A stretch of 64,000 nucleotides of DNA, from contig NZ_JOCF01000029.1 of assembly GCF_000720635.1 (NCBI RefSeq), forward strand, positions 18,154 through 82,153, given 5' to 3'. Source of the DNA: Streptomyces sp. NRRL WC-3742. GTDB lineage: Bacteria; Actinomycetota; Actinomycetes; Streptomycetales; Streptomycetaceae. The first letter of the stretch is position 1, and each line of letters begins with the position of its first letter. The position numbers and the translations under genes are program-made. The notes under the pieces were generated by a model, which was not told the DNA's origin, made no database searches, and saw only the letters and a program-made list of their open reading frames with translations. Of this stretch, positions 8,704 to 17,922 are shown piece after piece.

Positions 8704-9732
8704 ATGGCCATGCCGTTGCGCCAGACCGTGCGGGTCGGCACCTACCTCATGCAGCAGAAGCTGCTCAAACGGCGCGACAAGTTCCCGCTGATCGTCGAGC
8801 TGGAACCGCTGTTCGCCTGCAACCTCGCCTGCGAGGGCTGCGGCAAGATCCAGCACCCCGCGGGCGTCCTCAAGCAGCGGATGCCCGTCGCCCAGGCGGT
8901 CGGAGCCGTCCTGGAGTCGGGCGCGCCGATGGTCTCCATCGCCGGCGGCGAGCCGCTGATGCACCCCCAGATCGACGAGATCGTGCGCCAGCTCGTCGAG
9001 CGCCGCAAGTACGTCTTCCTCTGCACCAACGCCCTGCTGCTGCGCAAGAAGATCGACAAGTTCAAGCCCTCGCCGTACTTCACCTTCGCCGTGCACATCG
9101 ACGGCCTGCGCGAGCGCCACGACGAGTCGGTGGCCAAGGAGGGCGTCTTCGACGAGGCGGTGGCCGCGATCAAGGAGGCCAAGCGGCGCGGCTTCCGGGT
9201 CACCACCAACAGCACCTTCTTCAACACCGACACCCCTCAGACCGTCGTCGAGGTGCTGGACTACCTCAACGACGAGCTCAAGGTCGACGAGATGATGATC
9301 TCCCCGGCCTACGCCTACGAGAAGGCCCCCGACCAGGAGCACTTCCTCGGCGTCGAGCAGACCCGCGAGCTGTTCCGCACAGCCTTCGCCGGCGGCAACC
9401 GGCGGCGCTGGCGGCTCAACCACAGCCCGCTGTTCCTCGACTTCCTCGAGGGCAAGAAGGACTTCGAGTGCACCCCCTGGGGCATCCCCAACTACTCGCT
9501 GTTCGGCTGGCAGCGCCCCTGCTACCTGATGGCGGACGGCTACGTGCCGACCTACCGCGAACTGGTGGAGGACACCGACTGGAGCAAGTACGGCCGCGGC
9601 AAGGACCCGCGCTGCGCCAACTGCATGGCGCACTGCGGCTACGAGCCCACCGCCGTCCTCGCCACCATGGGCTCGCTGCGCGAGTCGCTGCGCGCCATCA
9701 CCGAGACGGTGAACGCGGGCAAAGGCCGCTGA
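8704..9732 (+). CDS. hpnH: Radical SAM adenosylhopane synthase HpnH
   Basis: 342 residues. HpnH adds a 5'-deoxyadenosyl group to hopene to form adenosylhopane, the entry to C35 hopanoids. The iron-sulfur motif CNLACEGC gives Cys39, Cys43 and Cys46 (CX3CX2C). MVSIAGGEPLMHP is the GGEP SAM-binding motif. The C-terminal half carries a second Cys cluster, including CANCMAHCGYEP, typical of the family. The ATG at 8704 has AGGAGG upstream, inside the end of hpnG. Confidence 0.92.
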   Translation: MAMPLRQTVRVGTYLMQQKLLKRRDKFPLIVELEPLFACNLACEGCGKIQHPAGVLKQRMPVAQAVGAVLESGAPMVSIAGGEPLMHPQIDEIVRQLVERRKYVFLCTNALLLRKKIDKFKPSPYFTFAVHIDGLRERHDESVAKEGVFDEAVAAIKEAKRRGFRVTTNSTFFNTDTPQTVVEVLDYLNDELKVDEMMISPAYAYEKAPDQEHFLGVEQTRELFRTAFAGGNRRRWRLNHSPLFLDFLEGKKDFECTPWGIPNYSLFGWQRPCYLMADGYVPTYRELVEDTDWSKYGRGKDPRCANCMAHCGYEPTAVLATMGSLRESLRAITETVNAGKGR

Positions 9733-9743
9733 GAACGACCAGT

Positions 9744-9770
9744 CCGGCCCGGGCGGCCTGCCCGGGCCGG
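9744..9770. terminator. 11-bp GC-rich hairpin between hpnH and dxs
   Basis: Arms 9744-9754 and 9760-9770 are perfectly complementary with a 5-nt loop. It sits 11 nt after the hpnH stop, in the largest gap (111 nt) between hpnH and hpnO. It may act as a partial terminator or mRNA-stabilising element rather than ending the operon. Confidence 0.55.
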
Positions 9771-9843
9771 CCCCGCCCCCGCCCGGCCCGGCACCTGCCG
9801 GCGGGGGCCACCACCGCACCACAGAACGTCGTGAGGTGTACCC

Positions 9844-11754
9844 ATGTCTCTGCTCTCCCGCGTCACCTCCCCGGCCGAGCTGCGCCGGCTCCCGGCGGCC
9901 GAACTCCCGCTGCTCGCCCAGGAGATCCGCGACTTCCTGATCGACGCCGTCACCCGCACCGGCGGCCACCTCGGCCCCAACCTCGGCGTGGTCGAGCTCA
10001 CCATCGCCCTGCACCGGGTCTTCGACTCACCCCGTGACCGGATCGTCTTCGACACCGGCCACCAGAGCTACGTCCACAAACTCCTCACCGGGCGCCAGGA
10101 CTTCACCAGGCTGAGGATGAAGGGCGGCCTGTCCGGCTACCCCTCCCGGGCCGAGTCCGAGCACGACCTCGTCGAGAACTCCCACGCCTCCACCGCCCTC
10201 TCCTACGCCGACGGCCTCGCCAAGGCGGCGCAGCTGCGCGGCGAGCACGACCGCCGCACCGTCGCCGTCATCGGCGACGGCGCGCTCACCGGCGGGCTCG
10301 CCTGGGAGGCGCTCAACAACATCGCCGAAGCGGATGACCGGCCGCTGGTCATCGTCGTCAACGACAACGAGCGCTCCTACGCGAGGACCATCGGGGGCCT
10401 CGCCCACCACCTCGCCACCCTGCGCACCACCCAGGGCTACGAACGCTTCCTCGCCCTCGGCAAGGGGGCGCTCCAGCGCACCCCGCTCGTCGGCCAGCCG
10501 ATCTTCGACGCGCTGCACGGCGCCAAGAAGGGCTTCAAGGACGCCTTCGCCCCGCAGGGCATGTTCGAGGACCTCGGCCTCAAGTACCTCGGGCCCATCG
10601 ACGGGCACGACCTGGGCGCGGTCGAGCAGGCGCTCCGACAGGCCAAGGGGTTCGGCGGCCCCGTCATCGTCCACTGCCTCACGGTCAAGGGCCGCGGCTA
10701 CCGGCCCGCCGAACAGGACGAGGCCGACCGCTTCCACGCCGTCAACCCGATCGACCCCTACACCTGCCTGCCGATCTCGCCCAGCGCCGGCGTCTCCTGG
10801 ACCTCCGTCTTCGGCGAGGAACTGCTCGCCCTCGGCGGCGAGCGGCCCGACCTGGTGGCGATCACCGCCGCGATGCTCCAGCCCGTCGGCCTCGCGCCCT
10901 TCGCCAAGGCGTACCCGGCGCGCACCTTCGACGTCGGCATCGCCGAGCAGCACGCCGTCACCAGCGCCGCGGGCCTGGCCACCGGTGGGCTGCACCCGGT
11001 GGTCGCGGTGTACGCCACCTTCCTCAACCGGGCCTTCGACCAGGTCCTGATGGACGTGGCCCTGCACCGGCTCGGCGTCACCTTCGTCCTGGACCGCGCC
11101 GGGGTCACCGGCCCGGACGGCGCCTCCCACCACGGCATGTGGGACATGTCGATCCTCCAGGTCGTCCCGGGCCTGCGCCTGGCCGCGCCCCGGGACGCCG
11201 AGCAGCTGCGCGCCCAGCTGCGCGAGGCCGTCGCCGTCGAGGACGCGCCCACGGTGATCCGCTTCCCCAAGGGCGCCATCGGCCCCTCCGTCCCCGCGAC
11301 CGAGCGCATCGGCGGGGTGGACGTGCTGCTGCGCACCGGGCCGCTGCCGGAGATCCTCCTGGTCGCCGTCGGTACCACCGCGCCCGCCTGCCTGGACGCC
11401 GCCCGGCTGCTGCTCGCCGAGGGCTTCACCGCCACCGTCGTCGACCCGCGCTGGGTCAAGCCCGTGGACCCGGCGCTGCCCCGGCTCGCCGCCGCCCACC
11501 GGCTGGTGGTCACCGTCGAGGACAACGGCCGCACCGGCGGCGTCGGCGCGGCCGTCGCCCAGGCGCTGCGCGACGCCGACGTGGACGTGCCCGTCCGAGT
11601 GCTCGGGCTGCCGCAGGAGTTCCACGGCCACGCCTCGCGCGGGGAGATCCTCGAGGAGGCCGGCCTGACCGGCACCGGCGTCGCGGCCCAGAGCGCCGTC
11701 TTCGCCAAGAACCTGCTGCCGACCCGAGGAGCGAACCCGCGCCATGCCGGCTGA
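9844..11754 (+). CDS. dxs: 1-deoxy-D-xylulose-5-phosphate synthase
   Basis: 636 residues, full length. Thiamine-diphosphate enzyme that condenses pyruvate and glyceraldehyde 3-phosphate, the first step of the MEP pathway. Motifs: [12 protein letters not shown] with the active-site His, [12 protein letters not shown], the ThDP motif [16 protein letters not shown], and the transketolase pyrimidine-domain stretches [16 protein letters not shown] and [15 protein letters not shown]. Its place inside the hopanoid operon suggests a dedicated copy that raises isoprenoid flux; a housekeeping dxs probably exists elsewhere. The ATG has GAGGTGTACCC upstream. It overlaps the next gene by 11 nt. Confidence 0.94.
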   Translation: MSLLSRVTSPAELRRLPAAELPLLAQEIRDFLIDAVTRTGGHLGPNLGVVELTIALHRVFDSPRDRIVFDTGHQSYVHKLLTGRQDFTRLRMKGGLSGYPSRAESEHDLVENSHASTALSYADGLAKAAQLRGEHDRRTVAVIGDGALTGGLAWEALNNIAEADDRPLVIVVNDNERSYARTIGGLAHHLATLRTTQGYERFLALGKGALQRTPLVGQPIFDALHGAKKGFKDAFAPQGMFEDLGLKYLGPIDGHDLGAVEQALRQAKGFGGPVIVHCLTVKGRGYRPAEQDEADRFHAVNPIDPYTCLPISPSAGVSWTSVFGEELLALGGERPDLVAITAAMLQPVGLAPFAKAYPARTFDVGIAEQHAVTSAAGLATGGLHPVVAVYATFLNRAFDQVLMDVALHRLGVTFVLDRAGVTGPDGASHHGMWDMSILQVVPGLRLAAPRDAEQLRAQLREAVAVEDAPTVIRFPKGAIGPSVPATERIGGVDVLLRTGPLPEILLVAVGTTAPACLDAARLLLAEGFTATVVDPRWVKPVDPALPRLAAAHRLVVTVEDNGRTGGVGAAVAQALRDADVDVPVRVLGLPQEFHGHASRGEILEEAGLTGTGVAAQSAVFAKNLLPTRGANPRHAG

Positions 11755-13177
11755 CCCCGACCGCCCCGACGCCGACCGCCCCGACCCCGACCGGCCTGCC
11801 TTCGACCTCGCGGCACTCCTCGCCGAACGCGGGGGCGAGCGCTACGAGTTGAACAGCCGCTACCTCAACCCGCAGCTGTCGCGGATGCTGCACACCATCG
11901 GCTTCGACAAGTTCTACGAGCGCGCCGAGGGCCCGTACTTCTACGACGCCGAGGGCCACCAGTACCTCGACATGCTGGCCGGCTTCGGGATCTTCGCCCT
12001 CGGCCGCCACCACCCCGTGGTGCGCGCGGCCGTCCAGCAGGTCATGGACCTCGACCTGCCGGACCTCGTGCGCTTCGACTGCTCGCCACTCGCCGGGCTG
12101 CTGGCCGAGAAGCTGCTCTCCTACGCCCCCGGGCTGGACCGGGTGTTCTTCGGCAACAGCGGCACCGAGGCGGTGGAGACGGCGCTCAAGTTCGCCCGCT
12201 ACGCCACCGGGCGGGGGCGCGTCCTCTACGCCGACCACGCCTTCCACGGGCTGACCACCGGCTCGCTGTCCGTCAACGGGGAGAAGGGCTTCCGCAAGGG
12301 CTTCGACCCGCTGTTGCCGGACACCGCCATCCCGCTGGGCGACATCGGGGCGCTGGCCAAGGAGCTGAAGCGCGGCGACGTCGCGGCCCTGATCGTCGAG
12401 CCCATCCAGGGCAAGGGCGTGCTCGCGCCCCCGCCGGGCTGGCTGCGCGCCGCGCAGGCGCTGCTGCACGAGCACCGGGCGCTGCTCATCTGCGACGAGG
12501 TCCAGACCGGGATCGGGCGCACCGGCGAGTTCTTCGCCTACCAGCACGAGGACGGGGTGTTGCCCGACCTGGTCTGCGCGGCCAAGGCGCTCTCCGGCGG
12601 GTACGTGCCCATCGGCGCGACGCTGGGCAAGAGCTGGATCTTCGAGAAGGTGTACTCCTCGATGGACCGGGTGCTGGTGCACTCCACCAGCTTCGGGGCC
12701 AACAACCAGGCCATGGCGGCGGGGCTCGCGACGCTCGCGGTCATGGAGGACGAGCGGGTCGTGGACAACGCCCGCAAGGTGGGCGACCAGTTCCGGGAGC
12801 GGCTGGCCGCGCTCGTGGACCGGTACGAGATGCTGGCCGAGGTGCGCGGGCGCGGTCTGATGATCGGCATCGAGTTCGGCAGGCCCAAGTCGCTCAAGCT
12901 GCGCACCGGCTGGACGGCCCTGCAGGCGGCGCGCAAGGGGCTGTTCGCCCAGATGGTCGTCGTGCCGCTGCTCCAGCGCCACCGCATCCTGACCCAGGTG
13001 TCCGGCGACCACCTGGAGGTGATCAAGCTGATCCCGCCGCTGATCATCACCGAACGGGACGTGGACCGCTTCGTGGACGCCTTCACCGACATCATGGACG
13101 ACGCCCACCGGGGCAGCGGGCTGATGTGGGACTTCGGGCGGACGCTGGTGAAGCAGTCGCTCGGCAACCGGCCGTGA
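11744..13177 (+). CDS. hpnO: Class III aminotransferase HpnO (aminohopanoid formation)
   Basis: 477 residues, PLP-dependent. Expected to aminate the ribosylhopane-derived aldehyde to aminobacteriohopanetriol. The PLP lysine is K281 in [31 protein letters not shown] (248-263) holds the cofactor Asp, and [15 protein letters not shown] is the phosphate-binding turn. The first 18 residues ([13 protein letters not shown]) come from an in-frame DNA repeat. The ATG at 11744 overlaps dxs by 11 nt with CGAGGAGCG as RBS. Last gene of the operon; a strong hairpin follows. Confidence 0.85.
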   Translation: MPADPDRPDADRPDPDRPAFDLAALLAERGGERYELNSRYLNPQLSRMLHTIGFDKFYERAEGPYFYDAEGHQYLDMLAGFGIFALGRHHPVVRAAVQQVMDLDLPDLVRFDCSPLAGLLAEKLLSYAPGLDRVFFGNSGTEAVETALKFARYATGRGRVLYADHAFHGLTTGSLSVNGEKGFRKGFDPLLPDTAIPLGDIGALAKELKRGDVAALIVEPIQGKGVLAPPPGWLRAAQALLHEHRALLICDEVQTGIGRTGEFFAYQHEDGVLPDLVCAAKALSGGYVPIGATLGKSWIFEKVYSSMDRVLVHSTSFGANNQAMAAGLATLAVMEDERVVDNARKVGDQFRERLAALVDRYEMLAEVRGRGLMIGIEFGRPKSLKLRTGWTALQAARKGLFAQMVVVPLLQRHRILTQVSGDHLEVIKLIPPLIITERDVDRFVDAFTDIMDDAHRGSGLMWDFGRTLVKQSLGNRP

Positions 13178-13185
13178 CGATGCCG

Positions 13186-13220
13186 GGCGTGGGAGGCCGG
13201 GCGGGCCGGCTTCCCACGCC
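13186..13220. terminator. 15-bp hairpin ending the hopanoid operon
   Basis: Arms 13186-13200 and 13206-13220 pair over 15 bp with one G-U wobble and a 5-nt loop, starting 8 nt after the hpnO stop. The convergent small gene at 13255-13527 could use it from the other side. Confidence 0.8.
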
Positions 13221-13254
13221 GTGGGAGACACCGCGTTCGGGCGCGGGCGCCGGG

Positions 13255-13527
13255 TCAGAGTTCCGTGCGGCGGCGGCGGATCACCACCGCGAGGTCGACC
13301 GCGGCGAACACCGTCAGCAGGCCGCAGGCCACCGCGAAACCGATCAGGGTGCCGCGGCTCGGCGCTCCGAAGGCGGGGGAGGCGGCCGCCCACAGCGCGA
13401 AGCCCGCGGTGGCGAGGGCGAACAGCGGGGTGAAGGTCAGCGAGAGCAGGTAGCGAAGCTTGAGGTCGCTGCGGGCGCTGGCCGGTTCGGTGCCGCTGCG
13501 CCAGCGCCTCGGGGTGGTGGTGCGCAT
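13255..13527 (-). CDS. Small two-helix membrane protein (DUF6343-like)
   Basis: 90 residues. A basic N-terminus with PRRWRSGTEPASARSDLKLRYLLSLTF, then two hydrophobic segments (about residues 30-48 and 60-80) and an RRRR cytosolic tail. The start motif with TEP.SARSDL is shared by small streptomycete membrane proteins I recall as DUF6343. Function unknown. It is divergent from the small gene at 13605 and convergent with the hopanoid operon. Confidence 0.65.
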   Translation of the reverse strand: MRTTTPRRWRSGTEPASARSDLKLRYLLSLTFTPLFALATAGFALWAAASPAFGAPSRGTLIGFAVACGLLTVFAAVDLAVVIRRRRTEL

Positions 13528-13604
13528 GGCCTGGCACCTCCGGACCGCGCGGGTGGGGGCTACGATTCCAGCGTACGTCCGGGCAGCGGGGCCGGGGAGG
13601 GTCG

Positions 13605-13784
13605 ATGGATGCCGAGCGGTACGCGGGGATGACGGTCGAGCGGGCCCGGGAGGCCGCCGGGCGGGACGGCTGGGCGGTGGTGCGGGAGCTGGGGCCGCAG
13701 GAGCGGATCACCCTGGAGTACCGCGAGGGGCGGCTCAACCTGGTGGTGGACGGCGGCCTGGTGCAGCGCTCCTGGGAGGGCTAG
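13605..13784 (+). CDS. Short I78-type peptidase inhibitor family protein
   Basis: 59 residues. The pattern fits the small I78 inhibitor family (potato-inhibitor-I-like fold): an opening helix YAGMTVERAREAAGRDGW, then VVRELGPQERITLEYREGRLNLVVDGGLV with the conserved YR..RLN..VD block. No signal peptide, so it would stay in the cytosol unless exported otherwise. The ATG at 13605 follows GGGGAGGG. Only 21 nt separate it from the convergent phosphatase gene. The assignment is by pattern only, and the target protease, if any, is unknown. Confidence 0.7.
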   Translation: MDAERYAGMTVERAREAAGRDGWAVVRELGPQERITLEYREGRLNLVVDGGLVQRSWEG

Positions 13785-13805
13785 GGCGCCCCGGGCCCTC
13801 GGTGC

Positions 13806-14486
13806 TCAGCGGCCCGGGAGACGGGAGAGCCGCTGTTCGGCGGCGGTGACCAGGGGCTCCAGCAGCGGCAGCGAGAGCAGCACCAGGGCCCCGGCGGCCC
13901 AGCCGGCCAGCACGTCGGTGACCCAGTGGGTGCCCAGGTAGACGGTGGTCAGGCCGATCGAGCAGGCGGTGGCGGCGGCGATCACCGCGCCGGTGCGCCG
14001 CCAGCGCCCGGCCAGGTAGGCGAGCACGCCCCAGGTGACCACGGCGTTGGCGGTGTGGCCGGAGGGGAAGATGGTGCCGCCGGAGAACAGCTCGGGGGAG
14101 CCCACGTACTGGGCGTAGTGGGGGCCGAGGCGGCCGGTGACGATCTTGACCGCGCCGACCGTGACGTTGAGCAGCAGCAGGGCGACGGCCATCACCAGCA
14201 GCGGGCGCAGCCGCCCGATCCGGTGGGCGCGCCAGGCCAGCCAGGCGAAGGCGGCGATCGCGGAGGGGCCGCGCTGGCCGGCGACCACCCAGGTGTCGAG
14301 CAGCGGCTCCAGGCGGGGCCAGCGCTGGTAGGGGCGCAGCAGCCGCACCGACCAGTCGAGGTCGACGAGCGAGGTGTTGAGCGCCACCCCGGCCAGCACC
14401 AGCAGGTAGACCGCGACGGTGGCGGCGAGCAGGGCGGCCTGGCGGCGGCTGGGAGGAAAAGGCGCACGGGTACTTCTGGCTTGCAC
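13806..14486 (-). CDS. PAP2-family membrane phosphatase
   Basis: 226 residues, about five to six membrane segments. Candidate lipid phosphatase, for example for undecaprenyl or phosphatidate substrates. The three-part signature is partly visible: K114 to R119 in KIVTGRLGP, PSGH at 141-144, and TTVYLGTHWVTDV with H187 and D191; the usual SR opening the third motif is replaced by TT. I chose the GTG at 14486, preceded by GGTAAGGT. An upstream start at 14690 would add a charged 68-residue leader with no RBS. Confidence 0.8.
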   Translation of the reverse strand: MQARSTRAPFPPSRRQAALLAATVAVYLLVLAGVALNTSLVDLDWSVRLLRPYQRWPRLEPLLDTWVVAGQRGPSAIAAFAWLAWRAHRIGRLRPLLVMAVALLLLNVTVGAVKIVTGRLGPHYAQYVGSPELFSGGTIFPSGHTANAVVTWGVLAYLAGRWRRTGAVIAAATACSIGLTTVYLGTHWVTDVLAGWAAGALVLLSLPLLEPLVTAAEQRLSRLPGR

Positions 14487-14656
14487 GGGGGTGACCTTAC
14501 CCAGGCGGGCGGGGCCCTTTCGGGGGGAATTGTCATTTTCCCGGGAAATCGACAATCGGCCCGCGCGGGGTGTGGCCCGGGGAGTGATTTCCCGGTTTCC
14601 GCCATCGAATATCCGTGCCGTTCTCGAATGGTGATGCAAAAGCCCCGGTAAAGGAA

Positions 14657-14695
14657 ACGGAGTGGGCGGCCGGTGCGACCGGCTTCCCACTCCGT
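14657..14695. terminator. 18-bp imperfect hairpin after fabG
   Basis: Arms 14657-14674 and 14678-14695 pair except for one mismatch and one G-U wobble, loop GCG. It lies 37 nt beyond the end of the leftward reductase gene. The core resembles the hopanoid-operon terminator at 13186-13220 (GCCGG next to CCCAC arms). Confidence 0.7.
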
Positions 14696-14731
14696 GGTAA
14701 CCCTGTGTGGGTTCCGTGCTCAGGCGAAGCC

Positions 14732-15499
14732 CTAGTCGAGGGGACCGCCCGCCACGTAGATCACCTGGCCGGAGACGAAACCGGCGCCCTCGCTCGCCAG
14801 GAAGGAGATGGTGTGGGCCACGTCCTCAGGCAGACCGACCCTCTGGACCGGGATCTGAGAGGCGGCGGCCCGCTTGAAGTCTTCGAAGTCCATGCCGACG
14901 CGGGCGGCGGTGGCGGCCGTCATGTCCGTGGCGATGAAGCCGGGGGCGACGGCGTTGGCCGTGACGCCGAACTTGCCCAGCTCGATGGCCAAAGTCTTGG
15001 TGAAGCCCTGCAGGCCCGCCTTGGCGGCCGAGTAGTTGGCCTGGCCGCGGTTGCCCTGGGCCGAGGAGGAGGACAGGTTGACGACGCGGCCGAAACCGGC
15101 GTCCACCATGTGCTTCTGCACGGCACGGGTCATCAGGAACGCGCCGCGCAGGTGGACGTTCATGACCGTGTCCCAGTCGGACTCGGACATCTTGAAGAGC
15201 AGGTTGTCGCGCAGGACCCCGGCGTTGTTCACCAGCACGACGGGGGCGCCGAGCTCGGCCGCGACGCGGTCGACGGCGGCCTGGACCTGGTCGGCGTCGG
15301 AGACGTCGGCGCCGACGGCCAGGGCCCGGCCGCCGGCGGCGGTGATCCGGTCGACGGTGTCCTTGCAGGCGCTCTCGTCCAGGTCCAGCACGGCGACGGC
15401 GTAGCCGTCCTCGGCCAGGCGTACGGCGGTGGCGGCGCCGAGGCCGCGGGCGGCGCCGGTGACGACGGCGACCCGGGGGGCGGTGCTCTGCTCGGTCAT
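14732..15499 (-). CDS. fabG: 3-oxoacyl-ACP reductase-like SDR (FabG family)
   Basis: 255 residues. NADPH-dependent reductase expected to reduce 3-oxoacyl-ACP or a related ketone. SDR features: GxxxGxG cofactor motif in VTGAARGLGAAT, NNAG in VLVNNAGVLRDN, and the catalytic set with YSAAK (NLSSSSAQGNRGQANYSAAK). The C-terminus FLASEGAGFVSGQVIYVAGG is the usual FabG ending. It stands alone and diverges from the MarR-MarR gene. The ATG at 15499 has GAGAGAC upstream. Actinobacteria carry many paralogues, so the real substrate may be a secondary metabolite or a MaoC-type pathway intermediate. Confidence 0.85.
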   Translation of the reverse strand: MTEQSTAPRVAVVTGAARGLGAATAVRLAEDGYAVAVLDLDESACKDTVDRITAAGGRALAVGADVSDADQVQAAVDRVAAELGAPVVLVNNAGVLRDNLLFKMSESDWDTVMNVHLRGAFLMTRAVQKHMVDAGFGRVVNLSSSSAQGNRGQANYSAAKAGLQGFTKTLAIELGKFGVTANAVAPGFIATDMTAATAARVGMDFEDFKRAAASQIPVQRVGLPEDVAHTISFLASEGAGFVSGQVIYVAGGPLD

Positions 15500-15610
15500 G
15501 CTCGCTCTCGTCTCTCTCGGGGGTGTCTCCGGGGGAGTCCCCCGGGGAGGGTGGCCACACCTTACCGGCGGGTAGGGAGGGCGGCCAGGGTGGAGAGCCC
15601 CAGGTGTGAC

Positions 15611-15634
15611 GGTCGGTAAGGACCGACCGGTCGG
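15611..15634. promoter_or_regulatory. Overlapping palindromes built on GGTCGG/CCGACC
   Basis: GGTCGGT-AAGG-ACCGACC at 15611-15628 and the perfect 12-bp palindrome CCGACCGGTCGG at 15623-15634 share a half-site. They lie in the 374-nt region between the divergent fabG and MarR-MarR genes, 112 nt before fabG. The arrangement looks like a two-mode operator for a TetR- or MarR-like dimer. Confidence 0.5.
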
Positions 15635-15746
15635 CTTTCTGCTGAATCCGGGTTACCGGGGGCGAGTCGGAGCGCGTAAATATGCCAATGTTGCCGAACC
15701 TGCGTCTACTATCCGCCCCTGCCTGCCAGCAAGGCCCTGCCGTTTG

Positions 15747-15857
15747 TATAGTGTCCGCCAGCAGCCACCGGCTGCACGGCTGGAGCGCCCTCCCTCATAG
15801 CTGGACGCCCACTCGCCGTAACTGCCCCACCCGGGTGTCCCACACACACCGGGTGTG
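15747..15857 (+). promoter_or_regulatory. Possible promoter and palindromes in front of the MarR-MarR gene
   Basis: A weak promoter candidate is CTGCCA at 15723-15728, an 18-nt spacer and TATAGT at 15747-15752. Downstream are two palindromes, CACCCGGGTG (15828-15837) and CACACC-G-GGTGTG (15845-15857), ending 16 nt before the ATG. Their closeness to the start suggests autoregulation by the MarR pair. The rest of 15500-15873 shows no gene. Confidence 0.35.
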
Positions 15858-15873
15858 ACATCGGGACGGATAC

Positions 15874-16770
15874 ATGGTGCTGGGGGAGATCCCGACAACC
15901 CGCGTGTCCGCGCGACTGCAGCAGTCGCCCGGACACCTCATTCGTGTTGCTCAACAGGTCCACACGCGGTTGTGGTCCGAGCACGTCGGAGCCGATCTCA
16001 CGGCTCCGCAGTTCGCCGTACTGCTGGTGCTCGCCCTGGAACCGGGCGCGGACCAGCGGACCGTCGGCGAGCGTGCCTCGCTCGACAAGGCGACGATGGC
16101 CGAGATGGTCGCGCGGCTGGTCAGGCGCGGTCTGGTGCTGCGCAGGCGGGACCCGGCCGACGGCCGACGCAAGTTGCTCGCTCTCTCGCAGAGCGGCGCC
16201 CAGGCGGTGCGCGAGGCCACCGGAGGAGTGGTCCGCGTGCAGCGCGTCCTGTTCGAGCCGCTTTCGGCGGAGGAGCAGGTCGAGATCGTGCGGGTGATGG
16301 CCAAGATAGCCAGGCTTGAACCCGCCGCGGTCGCCGTCTTCACGGACGCGCGGCCGATACTGGACGCCCAGCGGGCGATCGGCTACCTCATCAGGGTCGG
16401 TCAGCAGGTGCACACCAAGCTCTGGTCCGAGCACGTCGGGGCCGAGCTGACGGCACCGCAGTACGCGGTGCTGGACGCCCTGGAACAGGAACCGGGCGCC
16501 GACCAGCGCACGGTCGGCGAGCTGGCCTCGCTGGACAAGGCCACCATGGCCGAGATGGTCAGCCGGCTGGTGCGCCGCGGTCTGGTGCAGCGTCGGCGTG
16601 ACCCCTCGGACGGGCGGCGCAACCTGCTCTCGCTCTCACCGGCGGGACAGGACCTGCTCCACCGCTCGGCCGCCGGCGTGGCCGAGGTCCAGCGGCTGCT
16701 GCTCGCCCCGCTGGACGAGGACGAGCACGCGACGGCGCTGGCCCTGATCGCCAAGGCGGCCAGGATTTAG
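15874..16770 (+). CDS. Fused tandem MarR-MarR transcription regulator
   Basis: 298 residues with two complete MarR winged-helix domains in one chain, about 14-150 and 160-298. MarR proteins normally have one such domain and dimerise. By eye the halves are roughly 80% identical over some 90 residues, both holding VHTxLWSEHVGA, LTAPQ, SLDKATMAEMV, RLVRRGLV and RRRDPxDGRR; their ends diverge more. This indicates internal gene duplication and suggests a pre-formed pseudo-dimer, or a protein that holds two operators. Both recognition helices and wing arginines look intact. The ATG at 15874 has only a weak RBS (GGGACGGA). Confidence 0.9.
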   Translation: MVLGEIPTTRVSARLQQSPGHLIRVAQQVHTRLWSEHVGADLTAPQFAVLLVLALEPGADQRTVGERASLDKATMAEMVARLVRRGLVLRRRDPADGRRKLLALSQSGAQAVREATGGVVRVQRVLFEPLSAEEQVEIVRVMAKIARLEPAAVAVFTDARPILDAQRAIGYLIRVGQQVHTKLWSEHVGAELTAPQYAVLDALEQEPGADQRTVGELASLDKATMAEMVSRLVRRGLVQRRRDPSDGRRNLLSLSPAGQDLLHRSAAGVAEVQRLLLAPLDEDEHATALALIAKAARI

Positions 16771-16883
16771 CGGTCGTCCCCGAAATCACAGCCAAAACGA
16801 TTCGCCAACGTAGTGGAGAGTTCCGATCGTTCGGGAATCTTTCGTGGGCGACCGTGGCGGCCGTGGTGACTGCGGGTGTCGTT

Positions 16884-16912
16884 CGGCCGCCGTGACGCGA
16901 TCACGGCGGCCG
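16884..16912. terminator. 12-bp hairpin after the MarR-MarR gene
   Basis: Arms 16884-16895 and 16901-16912 are perfectly complementary with a 5-nt loop (CGCGA), 114 nt after the MarR-MarR stop. Confidence 0.7.
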
Positions 16913-16967
16913 TGCGGTCACGCACGCGGTCGGCCGTCGCGGCCTGCTCGCGGCGGCCCGTGACACA

Positions 16968-17008
16968 CCGAGGACCGCCCACCCCGCGACGGGGTGGGCG
17001 GTCCTCGG
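16968..17008. terminator. Perfect 19-bp hairpin between convergent genes
   Basis: Arms 16968-16986 and 16990-17008 are perfectly complementary with a 3-nt loop. It lies 47 nt past the end of the leftward aldo/keto reductase gene and faces the rightward MarR-MarR gene, so it can end both transcripts. Confidence 0.85.
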
Positions 17009-17055
17009 CATGAGGGCGTGGCGGCCGCTCAGGCCCGGGTGGGCCCGATCGGGCG

Positions 17056-17922
17056 TCAGTTCCAGTCGAAGCCCTGCGGGTCCGGCCCGATCCGCTTGCC
17101 GGTGGCCACGCCGGCGATCGCGGCGAGGTCCTCGGCGTCCAGCTCGAAGCCGGCGACGTCCAGGTTCTCCCGGATGCGGGAGGGGGTGACCGACTTCGGG
17201 ATGGCGATCACGCCGCTCTGCAGGTGCCAGCGCAGCACCACCTGGGCGACCGTGCGGCCGTGCTTCTCGGCGATCTTCACCAGCGCCGGCTCGGCGAGCA
17301 GTTCGCCGCCCTGGCCCAGCGGGCTCCACGCCTCGGTGGCGATGCCGTGCTCGGCGTGGAAGGCGCGCAGCTCCTCCTGCGGGAAGTACGGGTGCAGCTC
17401 GACCTGGTTCAGCGCCGGGACGACGGAGGACTCGTCCAGCAGGCGGGTCAGCTGCTCGGTGCCGAAGTTGGAGACGCCGATGGAGGTGGCCCGGCCGTCC
17501 GCCTTGATCTGCTCCAGGGCCTTCCAGACGTTGGCGTAGGTGCCGTGCATCGGGCGCGGCCAGTGGATCAGGTACAGGTCGACGTGGTCGAGGCCGAGCT
17601 TCTCGAGCGAGGCGTCGAACTCGCGCAGCACCGCGTCGCGGCCCTGCTCGCCCGACCAGTCGCGGGTGCCGGAGTTCCACAGCTTGGTGGTGATGTACAG
17701 GTCGGCGCGGGAGACGGTGCCGTCGGCCAGGGCTTCGGTGACGGCGCGGCCGGTGCCCGTCTCGTTCTCGTAGACGGCGGCGGTGTCGATGGAGCGGTAG
17801 CCCGCCTCGATCGCCGTGCGGACGGCGGCGGTGGCCTCCGCGTCCGGGACCTGCCAGACGCCGAAGCCGAGCTGCGGGATCCGAGTGCCGTCGTTGAGGG
17901 TGATGCCGGGGATGGTGCTCAC
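17056..17922 (-). CDS. Aldo/keto reductase
   Basis: 288 residues, cytosolic TIM-barrel NADPH-dependent carbonyl reductase. The catalytic tetrad is visible: D46, Y51 (IDTAAVYENE), K80 (YITTKLWNSG) and H120 (DLYLIHWPRP). SIGVSNF and the C-terminal IPKSVTPSRIRENLDVAGF cofactor-binding segment are standard. The substrate cannot be told; the closest general class is 2,5-diketo-gluconate reductase-like. The start is GTG at 17922 with a weak RBS (AAGGG, 13 nt away). Single gene ending at the 19-bp terminator. Confidence 0.88.
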   Translation of the reverse strand: MSTIPGITLNDGTRIPQLGFGVWQVPDAEATAAVRTAIEAGYRSIDTAAVYENETGTGRAVTEALADGTVSRADLYITTKLWNSGTRDWSGEQGRDAVLREFDASLEKLGLDHVDLYLIHWPRPMHGTYANVWKALEQIKADGRATSIGVSNFGTEQLTRLLDESSVVPALNQVELHPYFPQEELRAFHAEHGIATEAWSPLGQGGELLAEPALVKIAEKHGRTVAQVVLRWHLQSGVIAIPKSVTPSRIRENLDVAGFELDAEDLAAIAGVATGKRIGPDPQGFDWN

